Below, in pieces: positions 16,886 through 25,947 of a DNA stretch of 64,000 nt. A program made the position numbers and the translations under genes. Position 1 is the first letter of the stretch; each line of letters begins with the position of its first letter. The notes below the pieces were generated by a model. The model made no database searches and was not told where the DNA came from. It worked only from the letters and a program-made list of their open reading frames with translations. This DNA comes from JANQSP01 sp965226095 (GTDB lineage Bacteria > Bdellovibrionota > Bdellovibrionia > Bdellovibrionales > UBA1609): NCBI GenBank assembly GCA_965226095.1, contig OZ245336.1, positions 124,001-188,000 on the forward strand, read 5' to 3'.

Positions 16886-18013
16886 CTAGTACCTGCCTTC
16901 GAATTTTATTTTACATATATCATAATTCCCTAAGGCTTCCTTATAAGTTAAATTACTTTTATCCCTAACGGCCAACATGACATTTTTAAAAGCCCCCAAG
17001 CAGGCTTCAAATCGACCTTTAGCTCTAGCATCCTTGCCATCCAACATCCATGCCTGTATAAGCTGTTGCTTTTTATTTTGTGCTTTCTGCAAATATGTTC
17101 CACATAATTCATGTTGAGGATAGAGAGTTTTACACACACGAAAAGCTTCAATAGCTCGAACATATACACCTTTTCTATAATCTCTAATTCCATTAATATA
17201 AGCCGCTTGAGCATCTTTAAAACTAACTTCCATATTTCTTTTCTTTTTTTCCATTTCCTGTTCTTTCAGCTCCGTCAAGCTTTTAACATCTTCTTCAATA
17301 CTCTCTGCAGTCCTCAGTTTATCTTCCTGAGGTTTTAATTTTTTATCCTCACTTAATAATAAAACCAAAAATAACACCACTAAAGCACCAATCAATATTC
17401 TAGGCAATTGGCTTTTCTTACCAGTGGATCGTTTTTTACTCACCGCCGGATGAGGCGATAAACCAGGTTGTTGTATAGATTGTTGCACAGGTGAATCCTG
17501 CTGAGCAGTCAATAAAGCCCCTTGTGAAGAGAATGGAACAGGAGCTTTTAATTCTTCCGCATGAACAGATTTGGAAGCAACAGGAGTGCCCGCCGGAGGA
17601 ATGGGAATAGGAACTTTAACTTTTTGCCCTTGTCGCTGAGACAATACAGGGACCATTGATTTTAATTCTTTACACTCAAACTGCAAAATACTTGTACCAC
17701 ATTTAATGAGATCACCATCTTGGAGTCTTGATTGAATTTTTCTCACACTATTCACTTTTAAGCTGGCTTTACCACTTAAATCTTTAATGTAATAACCTTT
17801 ACTCTTAAATAAAATAACGGCTTGCTGACGGGAGCATTTTTTATCTTTAGTCAGTTGAATATCACAAGATTTTTCTCTACCAATAATAACTTTAGCAGAC
17901 ACTATCTTATAAGACACTCCTTTATAAGGACCTTGAACCACTTTCAAACGAGCTTCAGGAAGAGATGCCGTATAAGAACGAACATGTTTTAATTGTGCAT
18001 TATTTTTCATCAC
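16886..18013 (-). CDS. FHA-domain single-pass membrane protein
   Basis: A 375-aa protein. The FHA domain occupies about residues 17-110 (VIIGREKSCDIQLTKDKKCSRQQAVI, YYIKDLSGKASLKVNS); the usual S-x-K-H is S-R-Q-Q, so ligand binding may be altered. A Pro/Gln-rich linker precedes one transmembrane helix near 205-222 (RILIGALVVLFLVLLLSE), then a helical tail with TPR-like character (YINGIRDYRKGVYVRAIEAFRVCKTLYP). It abuts the double-FHA gene exactly and lies 12 bases after the upstream FHA gene. Probably part of one membrane assembly with the other FHA proteins and TadC. Confidence 0.88.
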   Translation of the reverse strand: MMKNNAQLKHVRSYTASLPEARLKVVQGPYKGVSYKIVSAKVIIGREKSCDIQLTKDKKCSRQQAVILFKSKGYYIKDLSGKASLKVNSVRKIQSRLQDGDLIKCGTSILQFECKELKSMVPVLSQRQGQKVKVPIPIPPAGTPVASKSVHAEELKAPVPFSSQGALLTAQQDSPVQQSIQQPGLSPHPAVSKKRSTGKKSQLPRILIGALVVLFLVLLLSEDKKLKPQEDKLRTAESIEEDVKSLTELKEQEMEKKKRNMEVSFKDAQAAYINGIRDYRKGVYVRAIEAFRVCKTLYPQHELCGTYLQKAQNKKQQLIQAWMLDGKDARAKGRFEACLGAFKNVMLAVRDKSNLTYKEALGNYDICKIKFEGRY

Positions 18014-18025
18014 CCTTTTACACCT

Positions 18026-19678
18026 TTACTCTTCAGGATTATCTTGTGTGAAACAAATTAAAGTGTAAGCTACACCGTCTTTGCCATAAATACCTTTAGC
18101 AATTAAATGAAACTCCACACCACTGAACTCCAGAGAGTCTGATGCTATTTCAGATGGATGTTGTTGTATTTTTTCCAACAACCCAATAATATTTAATTTC
18201 AAAGCCTGATCATCTATATCCTCTACACTACAATTTAAGATTCTTTCCTCACTGACTCCTGTATCATCTTCAAAGTGTGCACTCACTGCCTCCACCCTGC
18301 GCGCTTCCATATTAATCCCCAAAGTGGGATAACCTATCATTTCCACCATTTGATTCATTTCCGTCATACGATCATAGTTGGATAAAGCAGATTGCTCTTC
18401 CTGACTGACAGAAGATAATCGCGATAAAGCGGAATTAATATTGCTGACAAGATTTTGCAATGCCGGAAAGTCATAACTTGTCCGCACATCTATCGTATCA
18501 TCTCTTAAAGCCAAATTAAGCTGTCTGTTGATGACCACAATAGGATACTCTATCATTTTGTAGAGAAAAAAGAACAATAAAACTCCCAATACAAATGCAA
18601 TAAAAAAAGTTTGCACTAAAAGACTCAATGTTCTTTTATTGTTAAAAGCCAAGGAACCTATATCATAAACAACAGCTGAGTAGGCATAAGCTGTATGCAT
18701 ATTGGTTTTTGAATTATAAAATATAATAGGAACCATAGCGCCGACTGTTTGTGAATCTATTTTCTCCACAGTCGTTTTTTCCTGTTTTCGTCCTTTATTA
18801 ATAAAAGAAAGCTTGGAATAAGTGTGTACTCTGTCAGCAGGAGCTACAATACGTCCATCTTTAGCCAAGATGATAAAAGCCTTTTTCACTCCAGGTCGAC
18901 GAAAAGCATAATCCACATTTGTTGCCGTGTACATTTTATCTTTAACAGCTTCTTTATTCATTTGTGCTAGAGTTGTGGCTATACTTTCTGCATGATCCAT
19001 ACTCGCCTGTTCCACACTGGAATTTAAAATTTGAATAAGTGGAACAGATGAAAGAGAAGTAACAATCAAAACAAATACAATCAGAAAACAAGCGATAACC
19101 CATTTTAATTCCAACCACTCCGGCAATTTATAAATTCCCGGTAACACCACTGTATTTATATAATTAGAAAACCAATTCTTTAAAGTTAGAGGACCAGTTG
19201 ATGCTCCTGCTGACTTTCCTTCTATATTTCCATCAGCGGGCATGGCCCCTGCCTGATCTCCCGGGATAGCTGATTGTCCATCATTACCGGATCCTGGGTA
19301 CATTGCAGGAGGCATACCTGCGACTGGTGCCTGTTGCGCATAATTTTGCCCCATCATTTGTTGTTGATTTAGGGAAACCATAGCGCTCTTACTGGCTCGA
19401 ACAATATCGAAGGTCACACGATACAAAGACACTTTATCTTTTGGTTGAATTTCACTTTCCTGTATTTGAACACCATTAATAAAAATGCCATTACTGGATT
19501 GAAGATCCACAATCGAAACGCCATGTTCATCCACTTCCAATTCAGCGTGTTTTTTAGAAACACCCGCCTCAGGAATAACAATTTGACATTCCTCAGCCCT
19601 ACCCAGAATATATTTTCCATCCTGAAGAGGTAATTCCTGTCCTGCTAGTTTTCCATTTAAAAATCTAATCGCCCACAT
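18026..19678 (-). CDS. FHA-domain sensor-like membrane protein
   Basis: A 550-aa protein. The N-terminal FHA (about 1-90) has ILGRAEECQIVIPEAGVSKKHAEL and LQSSNGIFINGV, with intact pThr-binding residues. After a Met/Pro/Gly-rich linker come a transmembrane helix near 195-217, an extracytoplasmic domain of ~130 aa (RRPGVKKAFIILAKDGRIVAPADRV, cache-like pattern) and a second transmembrane helix near 350-372 followed by a HAMP-like EYPIVVINRQLNLAL. The C-terminal cytosolic region is PAS-like. No kinase domain follows. The start overlaps the DUF192 gene by 14 bases. It may pass an external signal to the Tad-like machine; inference. Confidence 0.88.
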   Translation of the reverse strand: MWAIRFLNGKLAGQELPLQDGKYILGRAEECQIVIPEAGVSKKHAELEVDEHGVSIVDLQSSNGIFINGVQIQESEIQPKDKVSLYRVTFDIVRASKSAMVSLNQQQMMGQNYAQQAPVAGMPPAMYPGSGNDGQSAIPGDQAGAMPADGNIEGKSAGASTGPLTLKNWFSNYINTVVLPGIYKLPEWLELKWVIACFLIVFVLIVTSLSSVPLIQILNSSVEQASMDHAESIATTLAQMNKEAVKDKMYTATNVDYAFRRPGVKKAFIILAKDGRIVAPADRVHTYSKLSFINKGRKQEKTTVEKIDSQTVGAMVPIIFYNSKTNMHTAYAYSAVVYDIGSLAFNNKRTLSLLVQTFFIAFVLGVLLFFFLYKMIEYPIVVINRQLNLALRDDTIDVRTSYDFPALQNLVSNINSALSRLSSVSQEEQSALSNYDRMTEMNQMVEMIGYPTLGINMEARRVEAVSAHFEDDTGVSEERILNCSVEDIDDQALKLNIIGLLEKIQQHPSEIASDSLEFSGVEFHLIAKGIYGKDGVAYTLICFTQDNPEE

Positions 19679-20021
19679 AGAGTTGTTCTCCTATCTGAAT
19701 ACGATGCTTCTTTAAAGCCGGAGTTTTTAACTCAAACACAGAATGAGTTTTGGAAAATAAAGAAGGACTCACTATTTTCCAAGGCAACACCTGTTGAAAC
19801 ACAGCACTCACCTGCAAAGCTTTTGTCACAAAAATCAAATCAATTGGAAAATACATAAAGAAAGTATGAATACCACCCCAGCAGGGTTTAATCCAAAAAG
19901 CTTCTGATATAGGCATATCTTTTCTACCCATCAAACCTACTGTACGGGAAAAAAAAGTTTTGGCTTCAATAACATTTTGCGCCAATACCTGGTTGTTTGT
20001 TTTATTGATGAGGCGAAGCAT
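19665..20021 (-). CDS. DUF192 family protein
   Basis: A 118-aa protein with the DUF192 pattern: A..F..R..GLMGRK.MP...AFWI.PC.GIHTFFMYFPIDLIF. Unlike many members it has no signal peptide and starts directly with the domain. Family knowledge: small beta-rich domain of unknown function, often beside Tad/type II secretion genes in deltaproteobacteria. It lies between tadC (2-base gap) and the first FHA gene (14-base overlap), so expression is coupled. Confidence 0.88.
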   Translation of the reverse strand: MLRLINKTNNQVLAQNVIEAKTFFSRTVGLMGRKDMPISEAFWIKPCWGGIHTFFMYFPIDLIFVTKALQVSAVFQQVLPWKIVSPSLFSKTHSVFELKTPALKKHRIQIGEQLYVGD

Positions 20022-20023
20022 TT

Positions 20024-20932
20024 TTATACGCCTCCTCCATATATAAATTGAAGTCCTACAGGAGCAAAAACAGCAATAAACACAGCTGGCAAAATAAAAG
20101 CCACCATAGGAAGCAACATTTTCTGAGAAGCTTTTGCTCCTGCCTCTTCCGCTCGTGAAAAACGCTCATGTCTCATTTGTTCTGATTTGGCTTTGAGTGT
20201 TTTAGCCACACTGGCTCCTGTCTCATCTGAATCAATAATCATCGTACAAACACTGGTGACTTCATCAATATCCAATCTTTTGGACATAGACATTAAAGCA
20301 TCTTTACGAGAACTTCCTAATTTCAGATCTTTTTGCAAAATTAAAAACTCATCTCCTAACACGCTGTCTTTCACTTTCTCTGTCAACTTTTGTATAGCTC
20401 CAAAAAAATCCAAGCCGGCTTCTGTACTCAAAGCCAATAAGTCCACAAAAAAAGGAAGCTCTATAATGATAGAACCATAACGTTTGTTTTTTTGACTGTT
20501 ACAATACATTTGAGGAAAATAAAAACCAAAAACAGCTATTCCAATACTTGCTATATAAGGGTAGCCCATACTCAAAGCAAAATTAGCTATAATAAAAAAT
20601 AAAGGAAACATAGCTCCCCATAAAATCTGTAGACCAATAAACTCGTCGACATTGAGTTCTCTCTTTAAGCCTGCAGTCAGAATTCTATTTTCTACTTTTT
20701 CCCGATACTTTGGTGATTTGATTTTTTTAACATGTTGAAGAGTTAAGCTATGCACTAAGGGTCTGGAAAATTGAATTAAGGGCATTTTAGAACGCACTGG
20801 TTCATCATCCTCTGCCCAGGCCAAAGAAGAAGCCCCACTATTCCTTCCGAACAAACTAATACAAAAAAGATAAACAGCCAGTGCGCCTATAGCTAAACCA
20901 GCTATTAAAAAAATTAAGTCAAAGTCTATCAT
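20024..20932 (-). CDS. tadC: TadC-like inner-membrane platform protein (type II secretion F family)
   Basis: A 302-aa protein with the T2SF domain (IIELPFFVDLLALSTEAGLDFFGAIQKL, then KDLKLGSSRKDALMSMSKRLDIDEVTSVCTMIIDSDETGASVAKTLK). Transmembrane segments lie near residues 4-28, 108-125, 128-146 and at the C-terminus (LPMVAFILPAVFIAVFAP), as in TadC. It is the first gene of the minus-strand operon. TadB, the CpaF ATPase and a Flp pilin are not in the window, so the partners must lie elsewhere or the operon is a repurposed remnant. Confidence 0.9.
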   Translation of the reverse strand: MIDFDLIFLIAGLAIGALAVYLFCISLFGRNSGASSLAWAEDDEPVRSKMPLIQFSRPLVHSLTLQHVKKIKSPKYREKVENRILTAGLKRELNVDEFIGLQILWGAMFPLFFIIANFALSMGYPYIASIGIAVFGFYFPQMYCNSQKNKRYGSIIIELPFFVDLLALSTEAGLDFFGAIQKLTEKVKDSVLGDEFLILQKDLKLGSSRKDALMSMSKRLDIDEVTSVCTMIIDSDETGASVAKTLKAKSEQMRHERFSRAEEAGAKASQKMLLPMVAFILPAVFIAVFAPVGLQFIYGGGV

Positions 20933-21375
20933 TCACTCCTCACCTTCCTTCATAAGTTATCGGTATTTTTATTAAAAACATAAAAAAAACTGCAAATTTT
21001 ATAGTTAATTCATAGTTTGAAGGCTCTACTTACAGAATTCTTATTCATGTGAAGCAGCTTATAAGAAGCTAAGTAAAAGTTTTTATAAGCAGGGCTTTAG
21101 ACCTATTGTGTAAACATTTTTCTAAAATCCAATCCGGTGAATAGGATATGTTTTGCATTATTTCTAATGGTAAACTCTATTCAAAAAAATAAAAAAGCTA
21201 ACGCATGGAATAAGTATTAGCTTTGTTGATTTTTTTTTTTTAATCTTCTGAGGCAAGAGCTGGATGCTTTGGTTTTTACAACTGTTCGGTAAAAATCTAA
21301 GAACAAGGATGTTCTTCTTTTAACTGGTTTCAATGGATTGAAGCTTTTGTAAGAAACCTTAAGCAGAGGAAAAAA
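20933..21375. other. 443-bp divergent intergenic region
   Basis: Lies between the divergently transcribed tadC and divIVA-like genes and must hold both promoters. I see no open frame of coding quality. A terminator-like hairpin on the + strand is listed separately. Confidence 0.5.
21191..21242 (+). terminator. terminator-like hairpin upstream of the DivIVA-like gene
   Basis: Stem AAAGCTAA / TTAGCTTT with a 15-base loop, followed shortly by a run of twelve T. No + strand gene precedes it, so it could end a small RNA starting near 21.0-21.1 kb or act as a leader attenuator for the gene at 21376. Low confidence in role. Confidence 0.4.
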
Positions 21376-21933
21376 ATGAAACTCGATCCAGATACTCTAC
21401 TTACTAAAACATTCTCTCGTAAAAACTTTGGAGGATATAGTAAAACTGAGGTGGTTGATTTTCTTAAATCAATGGCTGAAGAATTAAAAGAACACCTTAA
21501 GCAGAAACAGGACTTTTCTGAAAAACTCATGGAAACAGAAGCTTTTGTACGAGAGTATCGTGACCGGGAGGAAATGTTAAAAAGCACCATAACAACTGCA
21601 CAACAAATGTCTAATAAAATTAAAATAGATGCAGAAAAAGAAGCGCAATTTATATTGGCAGATGCCAAGCAAAAAGCTGAAATAATTGTCAAAGATGCTA
21701 AAAATTCCTTAAAGAAATCTTATCAGGACTTATCTGATTTAAAGCGTTTGCACATTCAATTAAAAAACACCTTAAAATCTGTATTACAATCTCATCAGGA
21801 TCTTTTGGATCAGGGACATTACCCTACAACGTTCACTGCTTCACAAAAAACAGAAAATTCAGAAGAAACGCTCATAGAACGAAAAGTGGCGGAAACACTC
21901 AATCAGGCTGTACAAGCTAAAGATTATTTATAA
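21376..21933 (+). CDS. DivIVA-domain coiled-coil protein
   Basis: A 185-aa protein. Residues 1-60 match DivIVA (MKLDPDTLLTKTFSRKNFGGYSKTEVVDFLKSM), followed by a long coiled coil (SEKLMETEAFVREYRDREEM, DAEKEAQFILADAKQKAEIIVKDAK) and a short variable tail. Family knowledge: DivIVA proteins bind curved membrane at poles and septa and recruit partners. In diderms it occurs in some deltaproteobacterial lineages. GAGG lies upstream of the ATG. The role here, polar organisation possibly linked to the divergent Tad/FHA operon, is inference. Confidence 0.85.
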   Translation: MKLDPDTLLTKTFSRKNFGGYSKTEVVDFLKSMAEELKEHLKQKQDFSEKLMETEAFVREYRDREEMLKSTITTAQQMSNKIKIDAEKEAQFILADAKQKAEIIVKDAKNSLKKSYQDLSDLKRLHIQLKNTLKSVLQSHQDLLDQGHYPTTFTASQKTENSEETLIERKVAETLNQAVQAKDYL

Positions 21934-22005
21934 ACAATTTTCAATATCAGCTCTAAGACCTGTTCCAACTTGAATTAATGATTTGAACCAGTTAAAATTT
22001 TTTAT

Positions 22006-22713
22006 ATGAATTTTTATTTATTCTTTACATTCTTTCTACTTATAGCTTTTTTTCAATTGTCATGTATCGAAAACAACACAAATGAAAATGACACTCCCTC
22101 TTGTTTGCAAAATGAACAATGCACTGACCGTTGCAATGAGCTATTTAAAAGTAATGAGGAATCTTCAAGTAAATGTTTAAAATTAACAGAAACAGAAGTG
22201 AGTAAAATAGAAAAAACTCTTTCCGCTATTAAAACACAACAATGGAGCAGCATTGATGAACATGAATTAAGAGCACTCTTAAATATCAATAAAGATCTCT
22301 GGCTTAAATATATTCATACCAATCGAAAACATGCTCAGGAGATGTTGTTGTGGCTGGCAGAAAACCCTGATATTGGAAGACAAATGAAGGACACCGATGA
22401 AATTTTCAGAAAAGCTTTTAAAACACTGTCACAAACTCAAGGAAATCGGGCTTTTATTGAAGGGTTAAAGACAATCATAGACACAGAAAATAACAAAACT
22501 TTTCTCGAAATTTGTGCTGAAAAAAATAACGATCTTCCTTTTGAAAAGGTTCATAAAATCTTAGTTCAAGAGTGCAATAACAGCACATCTTGTATTAAAA
22601 GCCTTTATTGTGATCTGAATAAGGCCCTTGTATTTGCCAAGCTTAACAAGTTGGGATTAGGTGGCGAAGCTGATCAGGACGGAGACAGCTTACATAGTGA
22701 CGAATGCACATAA
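22006..22713 (+). CDS. Cys-rich lipoprotein of unknown function
   Basis: A 235-aa protein with a lipoprotein signal (FFLLIAFFQLSC, Cys 20). Just after the lipidation site is a Cys cluster (PSCLQNEQCTDRCNELF), then a helical domain (residues ~60-190) and a second Cys region (CNNSTSCIKSLYCDLN). It ends in a short acidic stretch (EADQDGDSLHSDECT) reminiscent of a Ca-binding loop. No family recognised. It converges on argS with only four bases between the stops. Confidence 0.7.
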   Translation: MNFYLFFTFFLLIAFFQLSCIENNTNENDTPSCLQNEQCTDRCNELFKSNEESSSKCLKLTETEVSKIEKTLSAIKTQQWSSIDEHELRALLNINKDLWLKYIHTNRKHAQEMLLWLAENPDIGRQMKDTDEIFRKAFKTLSQTQGNRAFIEGLKTIIDTENNKTFLEICAEKNNDLPFEKVHKILVQECNNSTSCIKSLYCDLNKALVFAKLNKLGLGGEADQDGDSLHSDECT

Positions 22714-22717
22714 TTTG

Positions 22718-24478
22718 TTACATTTGTTCCGGTGCGGAAATAGCCAGGTAAGACAACCCTTCTTTTAAAACCAATTGCACTGCTTTTACCAAGGCCAGGC
22801 GGGTGTTTTTTTTCTGTTCATCCGTAAGAGAACCAATAGGACAACTTTGGTAAAACTGTGAAAATTTACGGGCTAAATCAAACAAGTAATAACACACAGA
22901 AGATGGTTTCATTTGGCGAGTGCTTTTTTCCATAATCAAAGAAAACCAAGATAGGTGTATCAGCAATTGCCATTCTTCTATTTGCTCAATTTTTTGTAAA
23001 TCATAATTTTTTACTTTTTTATGTTTGTTTAACAAAGTACAGGCTCTGGCGTGGGCATATTGAATGTAGGGACCGGATCGGCCGTCCAGTTTTAACCACT
23101 CTTCCATATCAAAAACGATTTTTTTATTCATGTCCTGTTCATTCATGCCGTACTTAATAGCTCCCTCGGCAATGATCTTGGCAGTGTGATTAATTTTCTT
23201 TTCTGTCCATTGCTTGTTCTCTTTATATTTATTTAAAAAATTAGTTTTTATATAAGACTGCATAGTATCTATCAACTCCATAATGGGAACAATATTGCCT
23301 GCACGGGAACTCATGGGACCGGATTTTAATTCCACAAAATTATATTTGAGATGTTGCGATTTTTTTGCCTGATCAGGAAAACCTATTTGACTAAACACTT
23401 GTAATACCTGTTGAAAATGTTTTTCCTGCCTTTGATCCACAACATAAATATTTTTAAAAATTTTAAAATCTTCAAATTTTTTCTTTATCAGATATAAATC
23501 CTTCGTGGCATAAAGACCGTTGCCGTCTGACTTCAAAAGTAAGCAAAACCCCAGTTTTTCACCTAAATCCAGACCAATGGCCCCTTCGGAGAGTTGCAGT
23601 TTTTTCTGACGATAAAGCTCTTTAATCCATGCCACAGAGGGTTTATCCACTTCAGACTCCCAGTACCACTTATCAAAATTAACGCCAGCCCACTGATAGA
23701 TCTCCTTCATTAAATCATGGCTCCACTTTCTAGTCTTTTTCCACAGAAGATAAAACTCCCCTTTTTTCTTATAAAGCTGTTGCAAAATCTCTGTGATTTG
23801 TTGCTCAGTGATTTCCTTATTATTTTTTTGTTCTTCTTCAAACATCCGCCAGGCCCCAGTATAAACTTTCCCCAGCCATTCCCCTTTTCGATGAGCTGGC
23901 ACCCTTTCTTTATTATGGTGCTTTAAATACCACAAACATTTGGCCACATGAGTGCCAGAATCCCCTGGAAAAGTGCATGTTTTGACTAAAAATCCTCTTT
24001 TTTTCAACAAAGTCACCAGTGCCAGGCCGAAACAGAGGTTTCTTAAGTGACCGATATGCAATTCTTTATGCGTGTTGGGCTGAGAGTATTCGATAAGATA
24101 AGAGGTTTTTTGTTTGCCTCGATTTTTCATATCAAACAATTGCCCTTTAAGAAGAGGTTTTAATAAATATTCATTTAGAAAATCCGGCTGAAAAAATAAA
24201 TTCACATAAGATCCTTCAGCATGGGCTTTTGTAAATACAGAGGACTGAGAGCAGTCTTTTGCCAATGATGTAGCTATCTCACCTGGATTTTTTTTAAGAG
24301 CTTTGCTGAGGAAAAAACAGGGCAATGCCCAGTGGCCCCACTCTTCCTGTGGTGGGCTGGTAAATACGCCTGCCAATTCCTCTGCTGACACCTGCACCTT
24401 GAACAGCTTGAAAATTATTTCTACCGTTTCCTGGCAGAGTTTTTTTGTAAAAGTATCCAGAAAAAGAGGCTGTTCCAT
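22718..24478 (-). CDS. argS: arginyl-tRNA synthetase
   Basis: A 586-aa class I synthetase that charges tRNA-Arg. The HIGH motif is HIGHLRN (141-147) after IEYSQPN. The region YATKDLYLIKKKF and the MSSRAGN segment (KMSKS equivalent, common in ArgS) are present. The C-terminal DALR anticodon-binding domain ends in ALVKAVQLVLKEGLSYLAI. Length is normal, though the N-terminal Add-1 domain is short. Monocistronic on the minus strand. A tRNA-Arg(TCT) gene lies 30 kb away in this window. Confidence 0.96.
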   Translation of the reverse strand: MEQPLFLDTFTKKLCQETVEIIFKLFKVQVSAEELAGVFTSPPQEEWGHWALPCFFLSKALKKNPGEIATSLAKDCSQSSVFTKAHAEGSYVNLFFQPDFLNEYLLKPLLKGQLFDMKNRGKQKTSYLIEYSQPNTHKELHIGHLRNLCFGLALVTLLKKRGFLVKTCTFPGDSGTHVAKCLWYLKHHNKERVPAHRKGEWLGKVYTGAWRMFEEEQKNNKEITEQQITEILQQLYKKKGEFYLLWKKTRKWSHDLMKEIYQWAGVNFDKWYWESEVDKPSVAWIKELYRQKKLQLSEGAIGLDLGEKLGFCLLLKSDGNGLYATKDLYLIKKKFEDFKIFKNIYVVDQRQEKHFQQVLQVFSQIGFPDQAKKSQHLKYNFVELKSGPMSSRAGNIVPIMELIDTMQSYIKTNFLNKYKENKQWTEKKINHTAKIIAEGAIKYGMNEQDMNKKIVFDMEEWLKLDGRSGPYIQYAHARACTLLNKHKKVKNYDLQKIEQIEEWQLLIHLSWFSLIMEKSTRQMKPSSVCYYLFDLARKFSQFYQSCPIGSLTDEQKKNTRLALVKAVQLVLKEGLSYLAISAPEQM

Positions 24479-24660
24479 ATTATATGACTTATTCCTTGAA
24501 GCCCTTATTTTATCAGAAGATTAAAAAAATGGCTTTAGGTTTTGCACTCAGAACGGAGCATAAATACTTAAATGTTTATATAAGAGTAACCAGAAAAACC
24601 ATACTTCTCAAAAGATGAGGGAAAAACCTATTTGATAGAGAAAATAGAGTGGCTTTGTAT

Positions 24661-24697
24661 ACAAAAAAAGCAGGCTTTTTACGACCTGCTTTTTTAA
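24661..24697 (-). terminator. rho-independent terminator of the 290-aa secreted-protein gene
   Basis: Inverted repeat AAAAAAGCAGG / CCTGCTTTTTT with a ten-base loop. It is 31 bases beyond the stop at 24728 of the minus-strand gene. A/T runs on both sides make it able to act in both directions. Confidence 0.85.
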
Positions 24698-24727
24698 ATA
24701 ATTAATTTTACTTTATTAAGTAATAGT

Positions 24728-25600
24728 TTAGTTGGCGTATCTGCAGTTTCGCTTTATTTCCCACCTTTTTGCTATTTGTGCTCTTTCTTCTCTTATATTC
24801 ATTACTTCTGTTAAAGCAACATCAAAAGATTCTTTGAATGTTTTTCCAACACGCAGATTTCTAGAAGTATGTACAAGCACACCAAAATAGTTAGGACGAC
24901 CTTCTGTCCAGGATAAAGCTTCTACCAAGTTATGTAACATATCACGTACGTTCTCTACTGCTGCTGGATCCTGGTTGTCTGGATTTCGTACATCCTTTTT
25001 GCCACTAACTCTGGCAATAAGATAAGCTATCGCTTTAACTTCTAGAGCTGTGAGCTGAGCCTTACCTTCAACAACTTTTTGTTGGAATCCCAACAAATTA
25101 TCTTTCAGACGTTTGTCAATAACTTTTCTACCTTTTAATGTTACACCATTTACAACATCACTTAATCTAGCTACTGTTTCAGATTTTAATTTATTTGTAA
25201 AACCACTCAAAAGCCCACGGCTCTGGTTTGCTGAAGCTAACGAACCAATATCAAATCCTTGCTTTACAACTCGTCCATTTTCACTAGTACGAGCGCGTAC
25301 ATTTTCACTAGTACGAAGTAAATCCCCATTTCTACCTGGATCCAATGCTGGATCCAATGCGTCCTGATATAGATCTCTAACATGAAACATAGGACTAGGA
25401 GGCTTCACAGGCTCACCTAATCGAGCGCTCTCTGTAACTTTTGCAGCATTTAGATCAAGCTGATTAACAAGACCTTGATAAGCATCTTTTGTTCTCAATG
25501 CTGGATTTTTAACGTCTTTTGTTCGCCCTTTTGCTTCACTATACATGCTGGCAAAAAGCAGGGTTGAAAAAATAAGTGTAGATAAAATTTTCGTGCTCAT
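24728..25600 (-). CDS. secreted protein of unknown function
   Basis: A 290-aa protein with a clear signal peptide (MSTKILSTLIFSTLLFASMYSEA/KG). The mature part has a low-complexity segment with internal duplication (DALDPALDPG, RTSENVRARTSENGR) and a helical C-terminal half (LTALEVKAIAYLIARVSG, VRDMLHNLVEALSWTEG). No family recognised. GAAGGAG sits ideally before the ATG. The shared upstream region with the divergent 1489-aa gene carries palindromic TGAAA-N3-TTTCA sites. A terminator follows. Confidence 0.75.
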   Translation of the reverse strand: MSTKILSTLIFSTLLFASMYSEAKGRTKDVKNPALRTKDAYQGLVNQLDLNAAKVTESARLGEPVKPPSPMFHVRDLYQDALDPALDPGRNGDLLRTSENVRARTSENGRVVKQGFDIGSLASANQSRGLLSGFTNKLKSETVARLSDVVNGVTLKGRKVIDKRLKDNLLGFQQKVVEGKAQLTALEVKAIAYLIARVSGKKDVRNPDNQDPAAVENVRDMLHNLVEALSWTEGRPNYFGVLVHTSRNLRVGKTFKESFDVALTEVMNIREERAQIAKRWEIKRNCRYAN

Positions 25601-25708
25601 GTTATTACTCCTTCTTCTTTTAACAATTCTTTATAACAATTTCTAAAACCAGCTTGTACTACAAAAAATCAAAAATCAAAAACCTTTTTTTCATTTTTTT
25701 ATTTAAGA

Positions 25709-25723
25709 ATGAAATATTTTCAT
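25709..25723. promoter_or_regulatory. operator-like palindrome, site 1
   Basis: ATGAAA-TAT-TTTCAT, about 110 bp upstream of the 290-aa secreted-protein gene. Same architecture as the three other sites (6-bp arms, 3-bp spacer). Confidence 0.45.
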
Positions 25724-25737
25724 AGTTTTAATTTTTC

Positions 25738-25753
25738 TGTGAAAATTTTTCAT
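25738..25753. promoter_or_regulatory. operator-like palindrome, site 2
   Basis: TGTGAAA-ATT-TTTCAT in the divergent region between the 290-aa and 1489-aa genes. Arms TGAAA/TTTCA with a 3-bp spacer. Confidence 0.5.
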
Positions 25754-25846
25754 GCTTTCTCCCTTTATTATAGTCACTATTCAAACCCAAAATCAAATTA
25801 TCATAATTAAAATTAAATTCCCTTACTGTATGATTTTTTAATAACC

Positions 25847-25861
25847 GTGAAAATTTTTCAC
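25847..25861. promoter_or_regulatory. operator-like palindrome, site 3
   Basis: GTGAAA-ATT-TTTCAC, about 86 bp upstream of the 1489-aa gene. Perfect 6-bp arms. Sites 2 and 3 share the core GTGAAAATTTTTCA. Confidence 0.6.
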
Positions 25862-25947
25862 ACAGCCCAAATATTCCTTTTGTTTTTCTTTTCTTGCCTA
25901 TATATTGACTCAAAACAGCAATTATAAGCAAGAAAAAAGGATTTTAA

